The notes beneath the pieces were generated by a model. It was not told the DNA's origin and ran no database searches. It saw only the letters and a program-made list of their open reading frames with translations. Both the position numbers and the translations under genes were made by a program. Below are positions 37,986-48,554 of a stretch of DNA of 64,000 bases, piece after piece. Numbering within the stretch: the stretch's first letter is position 1; every line of letters starts with the position of its first letter. Source of the stretch: Nematocida ironsii (Eukaryota > Microsporidia); the NCBI GenBank assembly GCA_001642415.1, contig LTDK01000172.1, forward strand, positions 62,001 to 126,000. Reading direction: 5' to 3'.

Positions 37986-38088
37986 ACACATTGTTGTATA
38001 ATTAATGATCAAATTAATATTACTTAGTAAGGTATGTGTATTTAATTTTATACTAATTATATAAATAAAAATATTTTAAGGTTTTATA

Positions 38089-39762
38089 ATGAAAAGGACA
38101 CTTATAGGAAAATATAGTATAAAGAATAAACCATTCAGTATAAGAATTAATACAATAGGGGTATTAGACAGGTATAGACGGTTTATAATTATACATAGGA
38201 ATAATAGAATTATATCAAGGAATGTTGAATTTATAGTTAGTTATATATTCAATGATAATGTGGATGTATACAGTGATGAAAATCTGACAGATACTGAAGT
38301 TAAATGTATATTAGCAATGGTAATGTATGGAATTCAGGTTAACATAAATGCCATACGAAACCAGAATATTAATGAGCTAAAAGCACACCTTGCTAAAATG
38401 TCACCTGATGCAGTAGAACTCATTAAAACAAATTTACTAGAAGAGGGTGAAGAGGTGCAGACATTAAAAACCGCATTGGATGGGACAATTAAGAAGTACC
38501 TTTATAATATGAATAGGTTTAGTGTGGATAATGATGAAGAGACTAACTTAGACTGCTTTTATAGGCATATGGATGAATTCAATCATTGTAAAACATTTAG
38601 CTGTGGAGAGTATGTACAAAATGATTTAGTGCAAATTCATTATAATGCACTTGCTATAAGGAATGTGTTTAACAGTAATGTAAAGAGTGAAGGAGGTCTT
38701 TATACTCTGAGTGATTTATACACAAAACAGAAGAATGGGAAGTATTTGATTGATTATGGACTAAAATGCATTTACAGGAACATACATTTATTAAAGGGAA
38801 TTGCAGCTGGACTGAAAAGGATAAAGGATGAAGAGATTTCTAAAGAAGAAAAAATACAAAGTATTGAAAGACTTATGTCATTAGATGATTTAAGAATACT
38901 TAGAAGTATCTGTACATATAGGAATCAAATATTAATTGAAAGAAGGTTTATGCGACGCTTATTGGAGATAGATAATTTACTACACCAAGAAATTGATTCT
39001 GATGAAATTGTATCTGGTGAGGATGGCATAGACTTGTACCATGAAATGCGAGAAATGGCAATTGAACCAAAAGTATTCAAATATATTATAAAGCAGATTA
39101 TACAGACTTATGCTAGAAAGTATATAAATAATGCTTTACATAATACAACAGAAACTAAAGAGACTTCTAAAGAAGATGATATAATTGTGTTAGACCGGGC
39201 GTATGCACAGTTTAAAGAAAAAGTATCTGAGCTAGGAATAGGAAATATTTTATCTGATGAATTATATGATATATTCCATGATGAAGCAGAAAGTATCCTA
39301 CAGGATAATAAACATCCTACTGATGTAGATAATAAGAGTACTAAGAAACCCAGTAAAGAACCAGAAGAAATTCAGTTATTAGATGGTTACTTAAAAAGGG
39401 AGTTTAGCACTGATAAGTTAAACCTTGCTCAGAAAGAATATATTGTGTATAAGACAAAGAAGAGACTGGCTGATTTAGGCATAAGCATTGAGAAAATATT
39501 AGAACCACTTAATACCACAGAGACTAAAAAAAAAGAATCTGAAAGTGAAGTAAATCCAGATACTTCAAAAAATGAACTATCCAATACAATAATCAATATC
39601 ACAGAGACTGAAAATTCAAAAGAATCTGAAAGTGAAGTAAATGATGGGGGAAACAAAGGAACAAGTTTAATAACTAAAAGTAAATTAGGAGTTGCACTTT
39701 TACTATCAACAGTAAGTTTAATTGCAATAACAAGTACACAATTTGCTCCACAATTAAACTAA
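38089..39762 (+). CDS. Tail-anchored unknown, paralogue of the gene at 46508-47983
   Basis: A 557-residue protein, mostly helical. It has a basic N-terminus and a middle block GLYTLSDLY...NGKYLIDYGL...DDLRILRSI...LIERR shared with the other gene. A Ser/Thr/Glu-rich low-complexity stretch (about 480-530, with TTETKKKESESEV-like repeats) precedes a C-terminal hydrophobic segment (about 535-552). It is probably anchored by its tail. No known domain is recognised. Paralogous tail-anchored families unique to a genus are usual in microsporidia. Function unknown. Confidence 0.65.
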   Translation: MKRTLIGKYSIKNKPFSIRINTIGVLDRYRRFIIIHRNNRIISRNVEFIVSYIFNDNVDVYSDENLTDTEVKCILAMVMYGIQVNINAIRNQNINELKAHLAKMSPDAVELIKTNLLEEGEEVQTLKTALDGTIKKYLYNMNRFSVDNDEETNLDCFYRHMDEFNHCKTFSCGEYVQNDLVQIHYNALAIRNVFNSNVKSEGGLYTLSDLYTKQKNGKYLIDYGLKCIYRNIHLLKGIAAGLKRIKDEEISKEEKIQSIERLMSLDDLRILRSICTYRNQILIERRFMRRLLEIDNLLHQEIDSDEIVSGEDGIDLYHEMREMAIEPKVFKYIIKQIIQTYARKYINNALHNTTETKETSKEDDIIVLDRAYAQFKEKVSELGIGNILSDELYDIFHDEAESILQDNKHPTDVDNKSTKKPSKEPEEIQLLDGYLKREFSTDKLNLAQKEYIVYKTKKRLADLGISIEKILEPLNTTETKKKESESEVNPDTSKNELSNTIINITETENSKESESEVNDGGNKGTSLITKSKLGVALLLSTVSLIAITSTQFAPQLN

Positions 39763-40317
39763 TTCAGGATATTATTAAGTATAAGAATATATTCTAATTA
39801 TAAACTGCTCTGAAATATCTGTAAATTATGGAATTAAATAAATTTATTATGCTTTACTAAAATTTAAATAAGTAAATAACCAGAAATTACTTAAAAGTAT
39901 GAATGGGTAAGTAATAATTTTAAGTATATAAATACAATATTGTTGTATATAATAGAGCATTATCGTGTATAATGTTACTATATATAATAGAGTGTGTATA
40001 TTATACAATATTGCCGTGTATTACAGTATATAATTAGATATTACAGTATATTATACAATATTGTCGTGTATAATAGCATATTACAGTATATAATAGAGTA
40101 TTATCGTGTATAATAGCATATAATTAGATATTACAGTATATATTTATATATTCTATGCATATTTATACTATGCTTTGAATTATTTTTTATTAGAAATCAT
40201 CTTTGAATTATTTGATTAGAATATTAAGATTATCCATTTATTTTTATAATAAAATAAGATAAACAGAATTATAAAAATAAATTAAAGTATTAATAGAAAA
40301 AAAATAAAAATATTTTA
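39763..40317. repeat. AT-rich spacer with TATTATCGTGTATAATAG repeats
   Basis: Roughly 39935-40145 consists of degenerate copies of TTACAGTATATAATAGAGTATTATCGTGTATAATAG. No gene is visible in the 555-bp gap between two same-strand unknowns. Confidence 0.7.
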
Positions 40318-41124
40318 ATGAAATACAGAATACATAATTACATAGATAAGAATAAAGTACAAGAAACAGAAATAACTCCACAGTTAGATTCAGTGACAGT
40401 GCCCATTATAGACTCACTAAATACAAAAGAAGAAGAAAGCAATAGTAATAGTAAGAGTAATGGATTAAAGGAAACACTAAAAGATAGTGTAGATCTGGTT
40501 TATTCTATTAAAGATTGTTTAATCGATGGATATGAATACTTTAAAGTATTCATGAATAGTATGCTTGTGATATTTTACTCTACATATATATTAACACTCT
40601 TAAATACTGGAGCATCTGTTTCTTCTCAACTTACTCTAATTTCAGTGGAAGGTGTATCTAGTATCTGGGTTACAATATTTCATATAATTAATATTGGTGT
40701 GCATATGTTTATTGCATTTATATCTGTTAAAGAAATTAACAAGTTTTCTTTAAATACACCTTCTTGGTCTAAAAGCATTCGTATATTTTTCTATATAAGT
40801 CTTATATCTAATATAATTATTGCATTAGTGCTTGGTGCACTTACTACAAGGATTTTCTACACACTACAATTTATTTACTGGACAACAATTATATACGTAA
40901 TACAACAAATAGTTTATATTTTAAGCTGTGGTTTAGTTGCTCTTATAAGTTACATGTTCCCAAGGGATGCAACAAATAATATTTTCTTTATTGGTAAATC
41001 TAACTCCAGAAGCGCACTTGTTATAATGTATGGTATACTTGTGATTAGTTCTATTATACTGAATATATTAATTATAAAAAATTTACACGTCTGGGTGGAT
41101 TTAAGTAGTATAGAAACTTCATAA
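40318..41124 (+). CDS. Multi-pass membrane protein, unrecognised
   Basis: A 268-residue protein. A hydrophilic N-terminal domain (about 1-75, Ser/Asn/Glu-rich) precedes five probable membrane segments (about 80-97, 116-138, 152-175, 180-210 and 232-252). There is a short C-terminal tail. No transporter family motif is recognised. It has the same general layout as the minus-strand gene at 44829-45839 (hydrophilic start, then several helices) but no convincing shared motif. Confidence 0.6.
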   Translation: MKYRIHNYIDKNKVQETEITPQLDSVTVPIIDSLNTKEEESNSNSKSNGLKETLKDSVDLVYSIKDCLIDGYEYFKVFMNSMLVIFYSTYILTLLNTGASVSSQLTLISVEGVSSIWVTIFHIINIGVHMFIAFISVKEINKFSLNTPSWSKSIRIFFYISLISNIIIALVLGALTTRIFYTLQFIYWTTIIYVIQQIVYILSCGLVALISYMFPRDATNNIFFIGKSNSRSALVIMYGILVISSIILNILIIKNLHVWVDLSSIETS

Positions 41125-41769
41125 ATAGAAAGTATTACATCTTAGGGTGTGTTCAGATAATAAGCTTATTTACAATAAGTACAGTTGTTATTAAAACTTC
41201 TTATTAATTATTATTAACTAGCCCCTATAATAGAAAGAAATCAGAGAATAATAAATAATACTTTATTCCATGAATTTTATTGTTCTTGCTATAACTTACA
41301 TTAAACTACATAAAAATAACTCTATACACATATACTGTACTATTAAGTGTCTGTTTAATATGCGGGTTATTTAATACTTAGTGAATCTTTTCGTTATTTC
41401 TATAACTTTATGGTATTCCTAAATTATGAATATGCCCTGTACTTCTTTAATTTCTTATGGGAATATTCTTTAAATTTCTTAAAATATAATGAGAAGTCTT
41501 CATATTTATTTTTATATTGTAATGCAGTGAAGAGAATTATAAATTTCAGAATTTATTTACATTTAAATAAAATAATTACTAATCCATACATGAACAAGGC
41601 GTATTATATGATAGAGTAGACTAAAATAAGAATATAACATAGAATTGCATATATATAATAGAAATGAGGTATTAAAGAGTATTATATATTAAAATAGTAT
41701 AAAAATATATAAATAGAATAATACTAATAAGATATAATGCAATATAATTATAAAGAGGTATTTGACATA
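41125..41769. other. AT-rich spacer with a doubtful 69-codon frame (41410-41619, +)
   Basis: A 645-bp gap. The ATG frame 41410-41619 encodes a Tyr/Phe/Asn-rich sequence of 69 residues without recognisable features; it may be chance in AT-rich DNA. No repeats or RNA genes are seen. Confidence 0.25.
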
Positions 41770-42477
41770 TTAATAGTTATCCCAAGTACTTTTATTGCCA
41801 AACTGTTTATCCAGTCTGGCACACTCACTCCAAAGATATTGGAATGCTAGGTCTCTGTTTCCCTTTCCCATTTGCCATGCATTTAAAAAACTAGCAGGGT
41901 ATATAGACTTCCAACTAGTGAGCTCAAACTCGATTTCTTTATACGTCTTGGGCTCTGATAAAGTGGCTTGCCCATAAAATGTCTCGCACCAATCGGTGTA
42001 ATTAATTTCTCCAATGCACTGTGGAAAGTATTTAATACAGGGTAAATTACCCACTGAAAAGGGTCCCTCCTGCTCAGCTATTTGTAAAACTAGAGCCCAA
42101 CACTTATTCCACAGTTCTTCCGTGTATGCTTCAAAAGAGGTGGAATTCATAGGGGCTAAAAGCCTTTTTATTTCTTTAGCCATCTTAGCCTCTATTAAGT
42201 TGTAGCGAAAAGCTAGTTCATTCCGTAAGATTCCTATCTTGGTCCTTGGATTGAGATTACACCAGGCTTCTGGGTATACATCTATTATAACCATAAGTTG
42301 GATCTCCAGCTCCTTTCTGCTTGTATTGAAATCCATTCTCTTAAATTCTTGCAAAATTCCTTCAGCCTCGTTTTTTCTTTCCTTTTTACTGTATTCCTTT
42401 TGCGTATGAAAAATATGAGGAGGGTTTGCTTTGGGCTGTTTTCTTTCTCCTTTGAAGTGTGAGTTCTTGTTTGTCAT
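41770..42477 (-). CDS. Unrecognised Trp-rich protein with compositionally distinct gene
   Basis: A 235-residue soluble-looking protein. It has a basic N-terminal part (about 1-40), then a mixed alpha region with several tryptophans (for example EAWCNLNPRTK, ELWNKCWAL, NAWQMGKGNRDLAF). It has no signal peptide or membrane segment. The gene is visibly richer in G+C than both neighbours and uses codons such as GCC, CTG and TGG freely. This suggests recent arrival, or an origin as part of a mobile element (a gag-like protein is conceivable), but no motif proves it. Function unknown. Confidence 0.6.
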   Translation of the reverse strand: MTNKNSHFKGERKQPKANPPHIFHTQKEYSKKERKNEAEGILQEFKRMDFNTSRKELEIQLMVIIDVYPEAWCNLNPRTKIGILRNELAFRYNLIEAKMAKEIKRLLAPMNSTSFEAYTEELWNKCWALVLQIAEQEGPFSVGNLPCIKYFPQCIGEINYTDWCETFYGQATLSEPKTYKEIEFELTSWKSIYPASFLNAWQMGKGNRDLAFQYLWSECARLDKQFGNKSTWDNY

Positions 42478-42747
42478 ATAAATCTAATTTTTTATTGAAG
42501 ATAGGAAACTCTTTTATAGTTTTATTTTTGTTTGAAGCTAGCTAGTGTCACATTGCGGCCCAATGAATAATAATGCTAGAGAGTGCCCAACAATCAGGAA
42601 ATGAATTATAAAAGTGCCAATGCCAGTATAGAATATAGGAGTGTCTTAAATTCAATATGGAATATATGCACATATAAAAGCAATAGTTAATATAAAAACA
42701 AATTGATATAGCATGGAATATAAAGAGTAGTTAAGAAAATATATTGT

Positions 42748-44472
42748 ATGAGAAGAAAAATGAACAGCTTAATAATAATGGGCATTTACATTTTTTGTAT
42801 AAACATGCACACAGTACATGCTGCTATGATGGCAAATAGTTTATGCGCACTAAAATATTTATCAAATAATGACACTGAATTGATAAATAGTACTAATCCA
42901 ATACCAATTAGGTATTTGCACGTAAGTAAGAATAGAGAGAATATTAGAAAAATAAAAAAAAGATTAGATAGTGCAGTAGAAATATATAAAGAGAATAATG
43001 AATATACTTCAAATAAAGAGTCAGTAAATAATAATGGGGTTGAGTATACTTGGAACATTATAAACACATACACAAACCAGCTAGATATAGACAGTACTAA
43101 TCTGCAAATATGGAACACAAACCTCGATAAGTATGTAGAAGAATATAAAAAGCACACGGGGTCTGATATAAAAGATGATATGAATACATGGAGAGAGTAC
43201 ATGCCACAAATTTATAAGTCTATTTATTTTGGAATTAATAACAATATACTTTCTGAATACTCTATAGATAGTGGATTATTCCCTCAAAATAAAGAATATA
43301 AATTCTCTGACTTGCCTATATTTACAGCAGACATTTCTAAATATTACCATGTATTAAAGAAGGATTTTAAAAAAATAATGGAATTGTCTCAGAGACTAAG
43401 CTGTACTGACCATAAAAAACACAACTATAAACATTCTTCTATAGATGAATATATGGCAACTAGATTTATGCGGCTCACTCATCCAGTTCATATTTTTAAA
43501 AGGTTTAATTTTTCCGATATAACACAATATAATTCACCAAGAGAGTATATTGAAAAAGAATTACTTTATAATGTAGAGTTATGGTATATGAAACTTATAA
43601 GTGGCATGAATAAAACAAAAGCGAATCAAAGAAAATTCCTTGGATATATTTTTTATGTGCTAGAAGAATTTTTAGTCTCACAAGTAACCGTGTCCGACTT
43701 AGAAGAAAAACTGCTCTTCGTATTCTCAGACACATACAAAGCACCTTCAAATATAAATAATTATACTGAAAACATTCAGCTGCAGCGACTACTTGCATGG
43801 AGACTCACAAACACTGCGTTTATTCTACAGATAGAAGGCTTGTTTAAGATGATGGAAGAAATCTGGGAGGTTGAAAGTTCTAACTCTGCGTCTTTGAGAA
43901 AATACATTAATGACTACAGGGACAGATATATAAAAACAGACCATGTGTACTTTAAAAAAATGTACTTGCTTATTTCTATGATTAAGCATAAGCTTAAAGT
44001 TACATATATAAAGGATTTATATGCAGGGCCAGTAAAAATAATAAACAAAGGTGTGCTATATCTATCATGCCAAATGCTAAATCTAATATACTATTCTAGT
44101 TTGTGTGAAGATAGTATTATAAGTATTAATCAAGAGTATATATCTAACCATATATATTATGACCCAGATAAGCTTAATGAGGATGTGGCTAAATATGCAA
44201 CGTGTGTATGGAAAACAGCAAAAATTATGAAAAAGTATTTGAATATATCAGATGAAGATTTAAGAGAAAGTCCTATGGACTACTCGAATAAAGTGCTTAA
44301 AAAGATAATCATGCTAGAAGCAGAGACTAAACCCTCAGCAGACAAGATTAATCAGTCAAATAATTCTGAATCTACTGAAAACTCTGCTATTACATCTATA
44401 TATAGCAAATTCTGCTTATTCATAACAGTAGGTATCCACACGGCTTTAAGAGCTCTTTCAATTAAAAATTAG
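42748..44472 (+). CDS. Large secreted protein, unrecognised
   Basis: A 574-residue protein with a signal peptide (about 1-25, ending near TVHA). A long helical body contains few cysteines and no known domain, and a mildly hydrophobic stretch near the C-terminus (about 550-568) might anchor it. The N-terminal methionine at residue 5 is an alternative start. The type (signal peptide, helical body, lineage-specific) matches candidate host-exposed proteins of microsporidia. It lies in the AT-rich island. Function unknown. Confidence 0.62.
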   Translation: MRRKMNSLIIMGIYIFCINMHTVHAAMMANSLCALKYLSNNDTELINSTNPIPIRYLHVSKNRENIRKIKKRLDSAVEIYKENNEYTSNKESVNNNGVEYTWNIINTYTNQLDIDSTNLQIWNTNLDKYVEEYKKHTGSDIKDDMNTWREYMPQIYKSIYFGINNNILSEYSIDSGLFPQNKEYKFSDLPIFTADISKYYHVLKKDFKKIMELSQRLSCTDHKKHNYKHSSIDEYMATRFMRLTHPVHIFKRFNFSDITQYNSPREYIEKELLYNVELWYMKLISGMNKTKANQRKFLGYIFYVLEEFLVSQVTVSDLEEKLLFVFSDTYKAPSNINNYTENIQLQRLLAWRLTNTAFILQIEGLFKMMEEIWEVESSNSASLRKYINDYRDRYIKTDHVYFKKMYLLISMIKHKLKVTYIKDLYAGPVKIINKGVLYLSCQMLNLIYYSSLCEDSIISINQEYISNHIYYDPDKLNEDVAKYATCVWKTAKIMKKYLNISDEDLRESPMDYSNKVLKKIIMLEAETKPSADKINQSNNSESTENSAITSIYSKFCLFITVGIHTALRALSIKN

Positions 44473-44828
44473 TAATAAAGAATTTATAACCCGTAAATAT
44501 ATTTTATTTCAATATTTTAATGGCAGCATTTAATTATAAAAGTAGAATTATTATAGATAGAATTAAAATCCAATGAAAGGACAGGACATCTCGTTATTCT
44601 TAGATTTATAGTTGCTATAGAACAATAAACATATGACGTATTAAGTTAAGTTATATTTAAGATAGAAATGAATTTCTGGCCATATAGTAAAGAATATAAT
44701 AAATGCATAGCATACTCCTGGCAATTAATGAAAAATGGGAAAATACTCCGAAATTGAAATCTGCACATTCTTATTAGTGCATATTTAAAGAATATATATT
44801 GGTAATTACTCCTAGTATTGTGCATATA
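44473..44828. other. AT-rich convergent spacer
   Basis: About 356 bp between converging genes. No gene, RNA or repeat array is visible. Confidence 0.5.
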
Positions 44829-45839
44829 CTATCCCGTTCCAGGAGGTACAGATAAATTTTTATAGAAAACTATTGGTTTTGCCATATTCGCCCAGCTGTC
44901 TATGCTGTGCCATGCTATTAAGCATAGTATACTAAAAGAAATGTCTGTTATAACGAACGCATGAGTGAACATACAGTTTTTAAATAGTCCAAATAAATAA
45001 TTTGATTTTGGTGGAGCCATTTTGCCAAGCCAGTTTCTGGTTAAGTCTAGCAGGATAATCAACATATGAAAAATGCGGAATATAATGAATGCCAGAAGCT
45101 TCTGTTTTATACTATAAATATTGCCCACATAACTACCCATATATCCCACAATTGCCATCATTAATATCACAGTGGTTTCTAGCAATATACCGAATATAAT
45201 TTGCACAATAGAGGCATCCTTCTTTATGCTGCTAAGTGAAAATGTACTAAGAATGTAGACAAATACTCCCCACGGAAAGAAAAAATCTACTAGGTGAGAA
45301 GTTCCTATGTCAATTGGATACCGAATATCCTTTTCTTTTCCTAACTCACCTGCCACACCATATGTTAGAGACATATATATGTAAACAATTAGACCAAGGG
45401 TTGTGGAATTTACTATTAGATATATGAATGGCAGAACAGTATTATAACAGAAATTAGTAAGCGTTAAATAGGGTTTCAACCTTATACGTTCTCTTTTTTC
45501 TTTACATCTAGCAGCGTTCTGCTTTATTTCTTTGCGAAGATCTTCAATGGAGGATATTATTGTATCCCCATTTTCATCTAGGCGTAAAATACTTGAAATT
45601 TCATTATCTGTTGTACTGTGCTTGCCACAAGTATGAAATATCTTGCTTTCTATTTCAGAATTAATAGGAGTTTTATTCTCGCTGCCTGGTATAGAAGATG
45701 ATTCATTTATTTCTTCAGATTTAATAGAGCTGGCACCTTCTTCTTTAGGATGCTCAGATGGTTCACTGTTATTTTTATTATTGATGGTATTATCTGTTAA
45801 GCAATAATCTTCTATGACTGTTCTATTTGTTCTTTCCAT
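44829..45839 (-). CDS. Multi-pass membrane protein with acidic N-terminal domain, unrecognised
   Basis: A 336-residue protein. The first 120 residues are hydrophilic and Ser/Glu/Asn-rich, ending in a basic run (KEKRERIRLKP). Five or six membrane segments follow (about 130-155, 185-203, 213-237, 245-262 and 290-310). The sequence GKEKDIRYPIDIG lies in a loop. No transporter or enzyme motif is recognised. It is transcribed divergently from the tail-anchored unknown at 46508. Confidence 0.62.
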   Translation of the reverse strand: MERTNRTVIEDYCLTDNTINNKNNSEPSEHPKEEGASSIKSEEINESSSIPGSENKTPINSEIESKIFHTCGKHSTTDNEISSILRLDENGDTIISSIEDLRKEIKQNAARCKEKRERIRLKPYLTLTNFCYNTVLPFIYLIVNSTTLGLIVYIYMSLTYGVAGELGKEKDIRYPIDIGTSHLVDFFFPWGVFVYILSTFSLSSIKKDASIVQIIFGILLETTVILMMAIVGYMGSYVGNIYSIKQKLLAFIIFRIFHMLIILLDLTRNWLGKMAPPKSNYLFGLFKNCMFTHAFVITDISFSILCLIAWHSIDSWANMAKPIVFYKNLSVPPGTG

Positions 45840-46507
45840 AAGATATTATTATTAAAAAAATACTATTTTTATTTCAGGATACTTCAAAATATTCACATAT
45901 AACATAAACCAAATTAGTAGAATGTCCTATATTTACACATAAATTACACTTTTACATGTACTCATGCATAGAGAATTATCAACCATTAGAATAACATATA
46001 AAGAAATAAACCAAAGCTATATTCAAATGGTTAGACAATACATATAAAACATATAAGAACGGATAATTGCCAACAAAAATATACACAAATACTTTTTACC
46101 CCGAGTATACCCCTTTAATTAATTTATTTTCATAGAGCAGTTGCTTAATGCATATAAAAATATTTTATAAAGAAATTCCTATTACAGCATAAAATAACCA
46201 ATAAAGAATTTGCCTAGAAATATTAAATGTATAGAGACTGCCGACTATCCATATATGGCATAAATATTATATAATTCCCTGGGATGGCACTGTCTTTTAA
46301 GGGGCAAGTAGTAAATTAAGAATAATTAAATTTTCTGGAGTATTATCAAAGTGATGGCTAATAAAGCTATGTTTAAATTTTTAATAACAAAAGATCTTAA
46401 TTTGAAGAAATAAGAAATTGCACATATGAAAAATAGCTGATATCATTAAAAATACACTTAACTATTAATTTAAACAGAAACATTTGTATTTCATACATAA
46501 AATTTTT
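45840..46507. other. AT-rich divergent spacer
   Basis: About 670 bp. No open frame of interest, orderly repeat or RNA gene is seen by eye. Confidence 0.5.
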
Positions 46508-47983
46508 ATGAATAGAAAACCCAAAATGAATTTTATTAGTATAAACAAAGAAAGATGTGATATAGACATGGGGCTAGAAGATATAATAAAGAGGTATAAA
46601 GAAATAAGAGACAATACTAGTGGAGAAACCGATGTGGCAAAAATGGGAGAGTATCAAATACTTGACTATATATTTAATCGACCTATTTCAGTTGCCTCTG
46701 GATCAACTTCAGTTATAAGCTCGGATGATCTTAAGAGGATAGTAATTGCGTTACTGTTTGAATTGATCATCAATAATGAATTAAATAATGAGAACATTGC
46801 AAATGTAAGAAATATATTTTTCAAAAGATTTGAGAATGCAGAAAATTCTTTAGCAGAAGAGAAAGAACGTATTATTAGAACAAATCTAAAGACACATCGG
46901 GATAGTTTTCATCGGAATGATTACTGCCCAAATCTTCTAGAACAATTATTTAAGGATATAAATCAATTTTTATATTACTATAATTCAAATAATAATAGGA
47001 TTACTGGGTATAGAAAGTTTGTCATGGATCATATAAACAATTATATAACATACCTTTATATTGCAGACAGCTATGAACTAAAACAGTCTCTACGGGGTGT
47101 ACTTGAAGGATATGAAAATAATGAAGATACAGAAGAATCCAGTGAAAATGGGTTATATAAGCTTGAAGAACTGTACGGGAATTCCATTAATGGAGTGAGT
47201 TTCATAGAAACGGGGTTAAATCTTATATTTATGCATAGGGATGAAATTAAAAAATGCTATGCAAATAAAACTCTAATAACAAGGCTTTCAGGCCACGAAC
47301 AGAAAATACTAAAAAGCATTAGAGTTCATTTAGACCGTATTATACAAGAAAGAGCACTATACTTCAAAGTAATAACCATCCATAATGTGAACAAATTCAT
47401 TCCTCCGTGTGTTAGTAATGAATTGTTTTTGAGTAATCTTGAAATGTGCACACCCGAAATAGAAAAAGAGATTAGAATGGGAATATCTCTTTATCTTGTG
47501 CTTGGTCTTAGCCAGTTACCAATTGATAATAGGCCAATTATTATGAATGAGTTAACTAAGACACAGGCTCAGATAGAAGAGTTAGAGAAACAAGTAAATA
47601 AGTATAATAAAATACTAGAAAATACTGAAGATGCTAACCTTATAAATAGAACTCAAAATAAACTAAAGGAAAAAACGAAGATCATAAAGAATTTCAACAA
47701 TTATTATGCAAAGGTAAATGATTGCCTTAATGCAATAAGTCTTATTGAAATTCTGGATAAATCACAGAAAGACTTTATAATTAGCCAGGCTCAAGCATAT
47801 TCTAGATACTTTGATACAAGCATAAGGCTAAATTCCCCAGAGGGATTAAATAGACCTAGCATATTGAAAGTTCTAAGGAAAATAAAAACACCACTAATGA
47901 TTATAGCAATAATTGCACTAATTACTATACTTATATGGATGGTTATTTCCAACCCAACAAGGGTAACCAGGCAAATTATATGA
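46508..47983 (+). CDS. Tail-anchored unknown, paralogue of the gene at 38089-39762
   Basis: A 491-residue protein from ATG 46508 (an in-frame TTG at 46484 is rejected). It is helical throughout. It shares the block GLYKLEELY...NGVSFIETGL...EQKILKSI...IIQERA with the other family member. It has a coiled coil (about 345-395, TKTQAQIEELEKQVNKY), a second shared block (SQKDFIISQAQAYSR), and a C-terminal membrane helix (about 462-480). The tail-anchored topology and conserved spacing support a true gene family. Function unknown. Confidence 0.68.
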   Translation: MNRKPKMNFISINKERCDIDMGLEDIIKRYKEIRDNTSGETDVAKMGEYQILDYIFNRPISVASGSTSVISSDDLKRIVIALLFELIINNELNNENIANVRNIFFKRFENAENSLAEEKERIIRTNLKTHRDSFHRNDYCPNLLEQLFKDINQFLYYYNSNNNRITGYRKFVMDHINNYITYLYIADSYELKQSLRGVLEGYENNEDTEESSENGLYKLEELYGNSINGVSFIETGLNLIFMHRDEIKKCYANKTLITRLSGHEQKILKSIRVHLDRIIQERALYFKVITIHNVNKFIPPCVSNELFLSNLEMCTPEIEKEIRMGISLYLVLGLSQLPIDNRPIIMNELTKTQAQIEELEKQVNKYNKILENTEDANLINRTQNKLKEKTKIIKNFNNYYAKVNDCLNAISLIEILDKSQKDFIISQAQAYSRYFDTSIRLNSPEGLNRPSILKVLRKIKTPLMIIAIIALITILIWMVISNPTRVTRQII

Positions 47984-48554
47984 ATAAATTTAGAATTACT
48001 AATTTTACTATTGACTAATTGCTACGCATAGAATAGCATACATAGAATAATTTAAAATAATTTAGTTAAACAGAAATGAATAATTTTAGTTATAGAATAA
48101 AGAGAGAAAGTAAGAAATTATTAAGAAATAAAATATTATAAACGGACTATAAGTGTAATACACAATATACCACGATATTACTCAAATACATTTGAATAAT
48201 TCTTTAAAAATTTGAAGTGTTTGATGTTTGTATTGGTAGAGTATGTGAAAGTTCGTTTTAGTTATGGGCTTCTTTATAGTGGCATATTTACGTTATAATG
48301 ATTTTTATTATTAATATGCTTATAATGCCATAATATAATGACTTAGAGGAAGTATAGTGCAAAGAATTTCTACATACATATCATACTACTGTGACTATAA
48401 ATAATGTCTTCACTAGTATGATATGTCTGGATTTGTTTGTTGTGTGTTTTAGAAGGAAGTGTTTTTATCTGTCAATATAAACTCTTTAGAACCATAGCAG
48501 AACTACATGAAAAGTACTGATTAAAATATTTAGCAGTCCGTTTGTTTATTTTGC
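47984..48554. other. AT-rich spacer with a 13-bp perfect inverted repeat
   Basis: The only structure seen is ACATATCATACTA (48376-48388) paired with TAGTATGATATGT (48414-48426), with a 25-nt loop between. No gene is visible. Confidence 0.5.
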
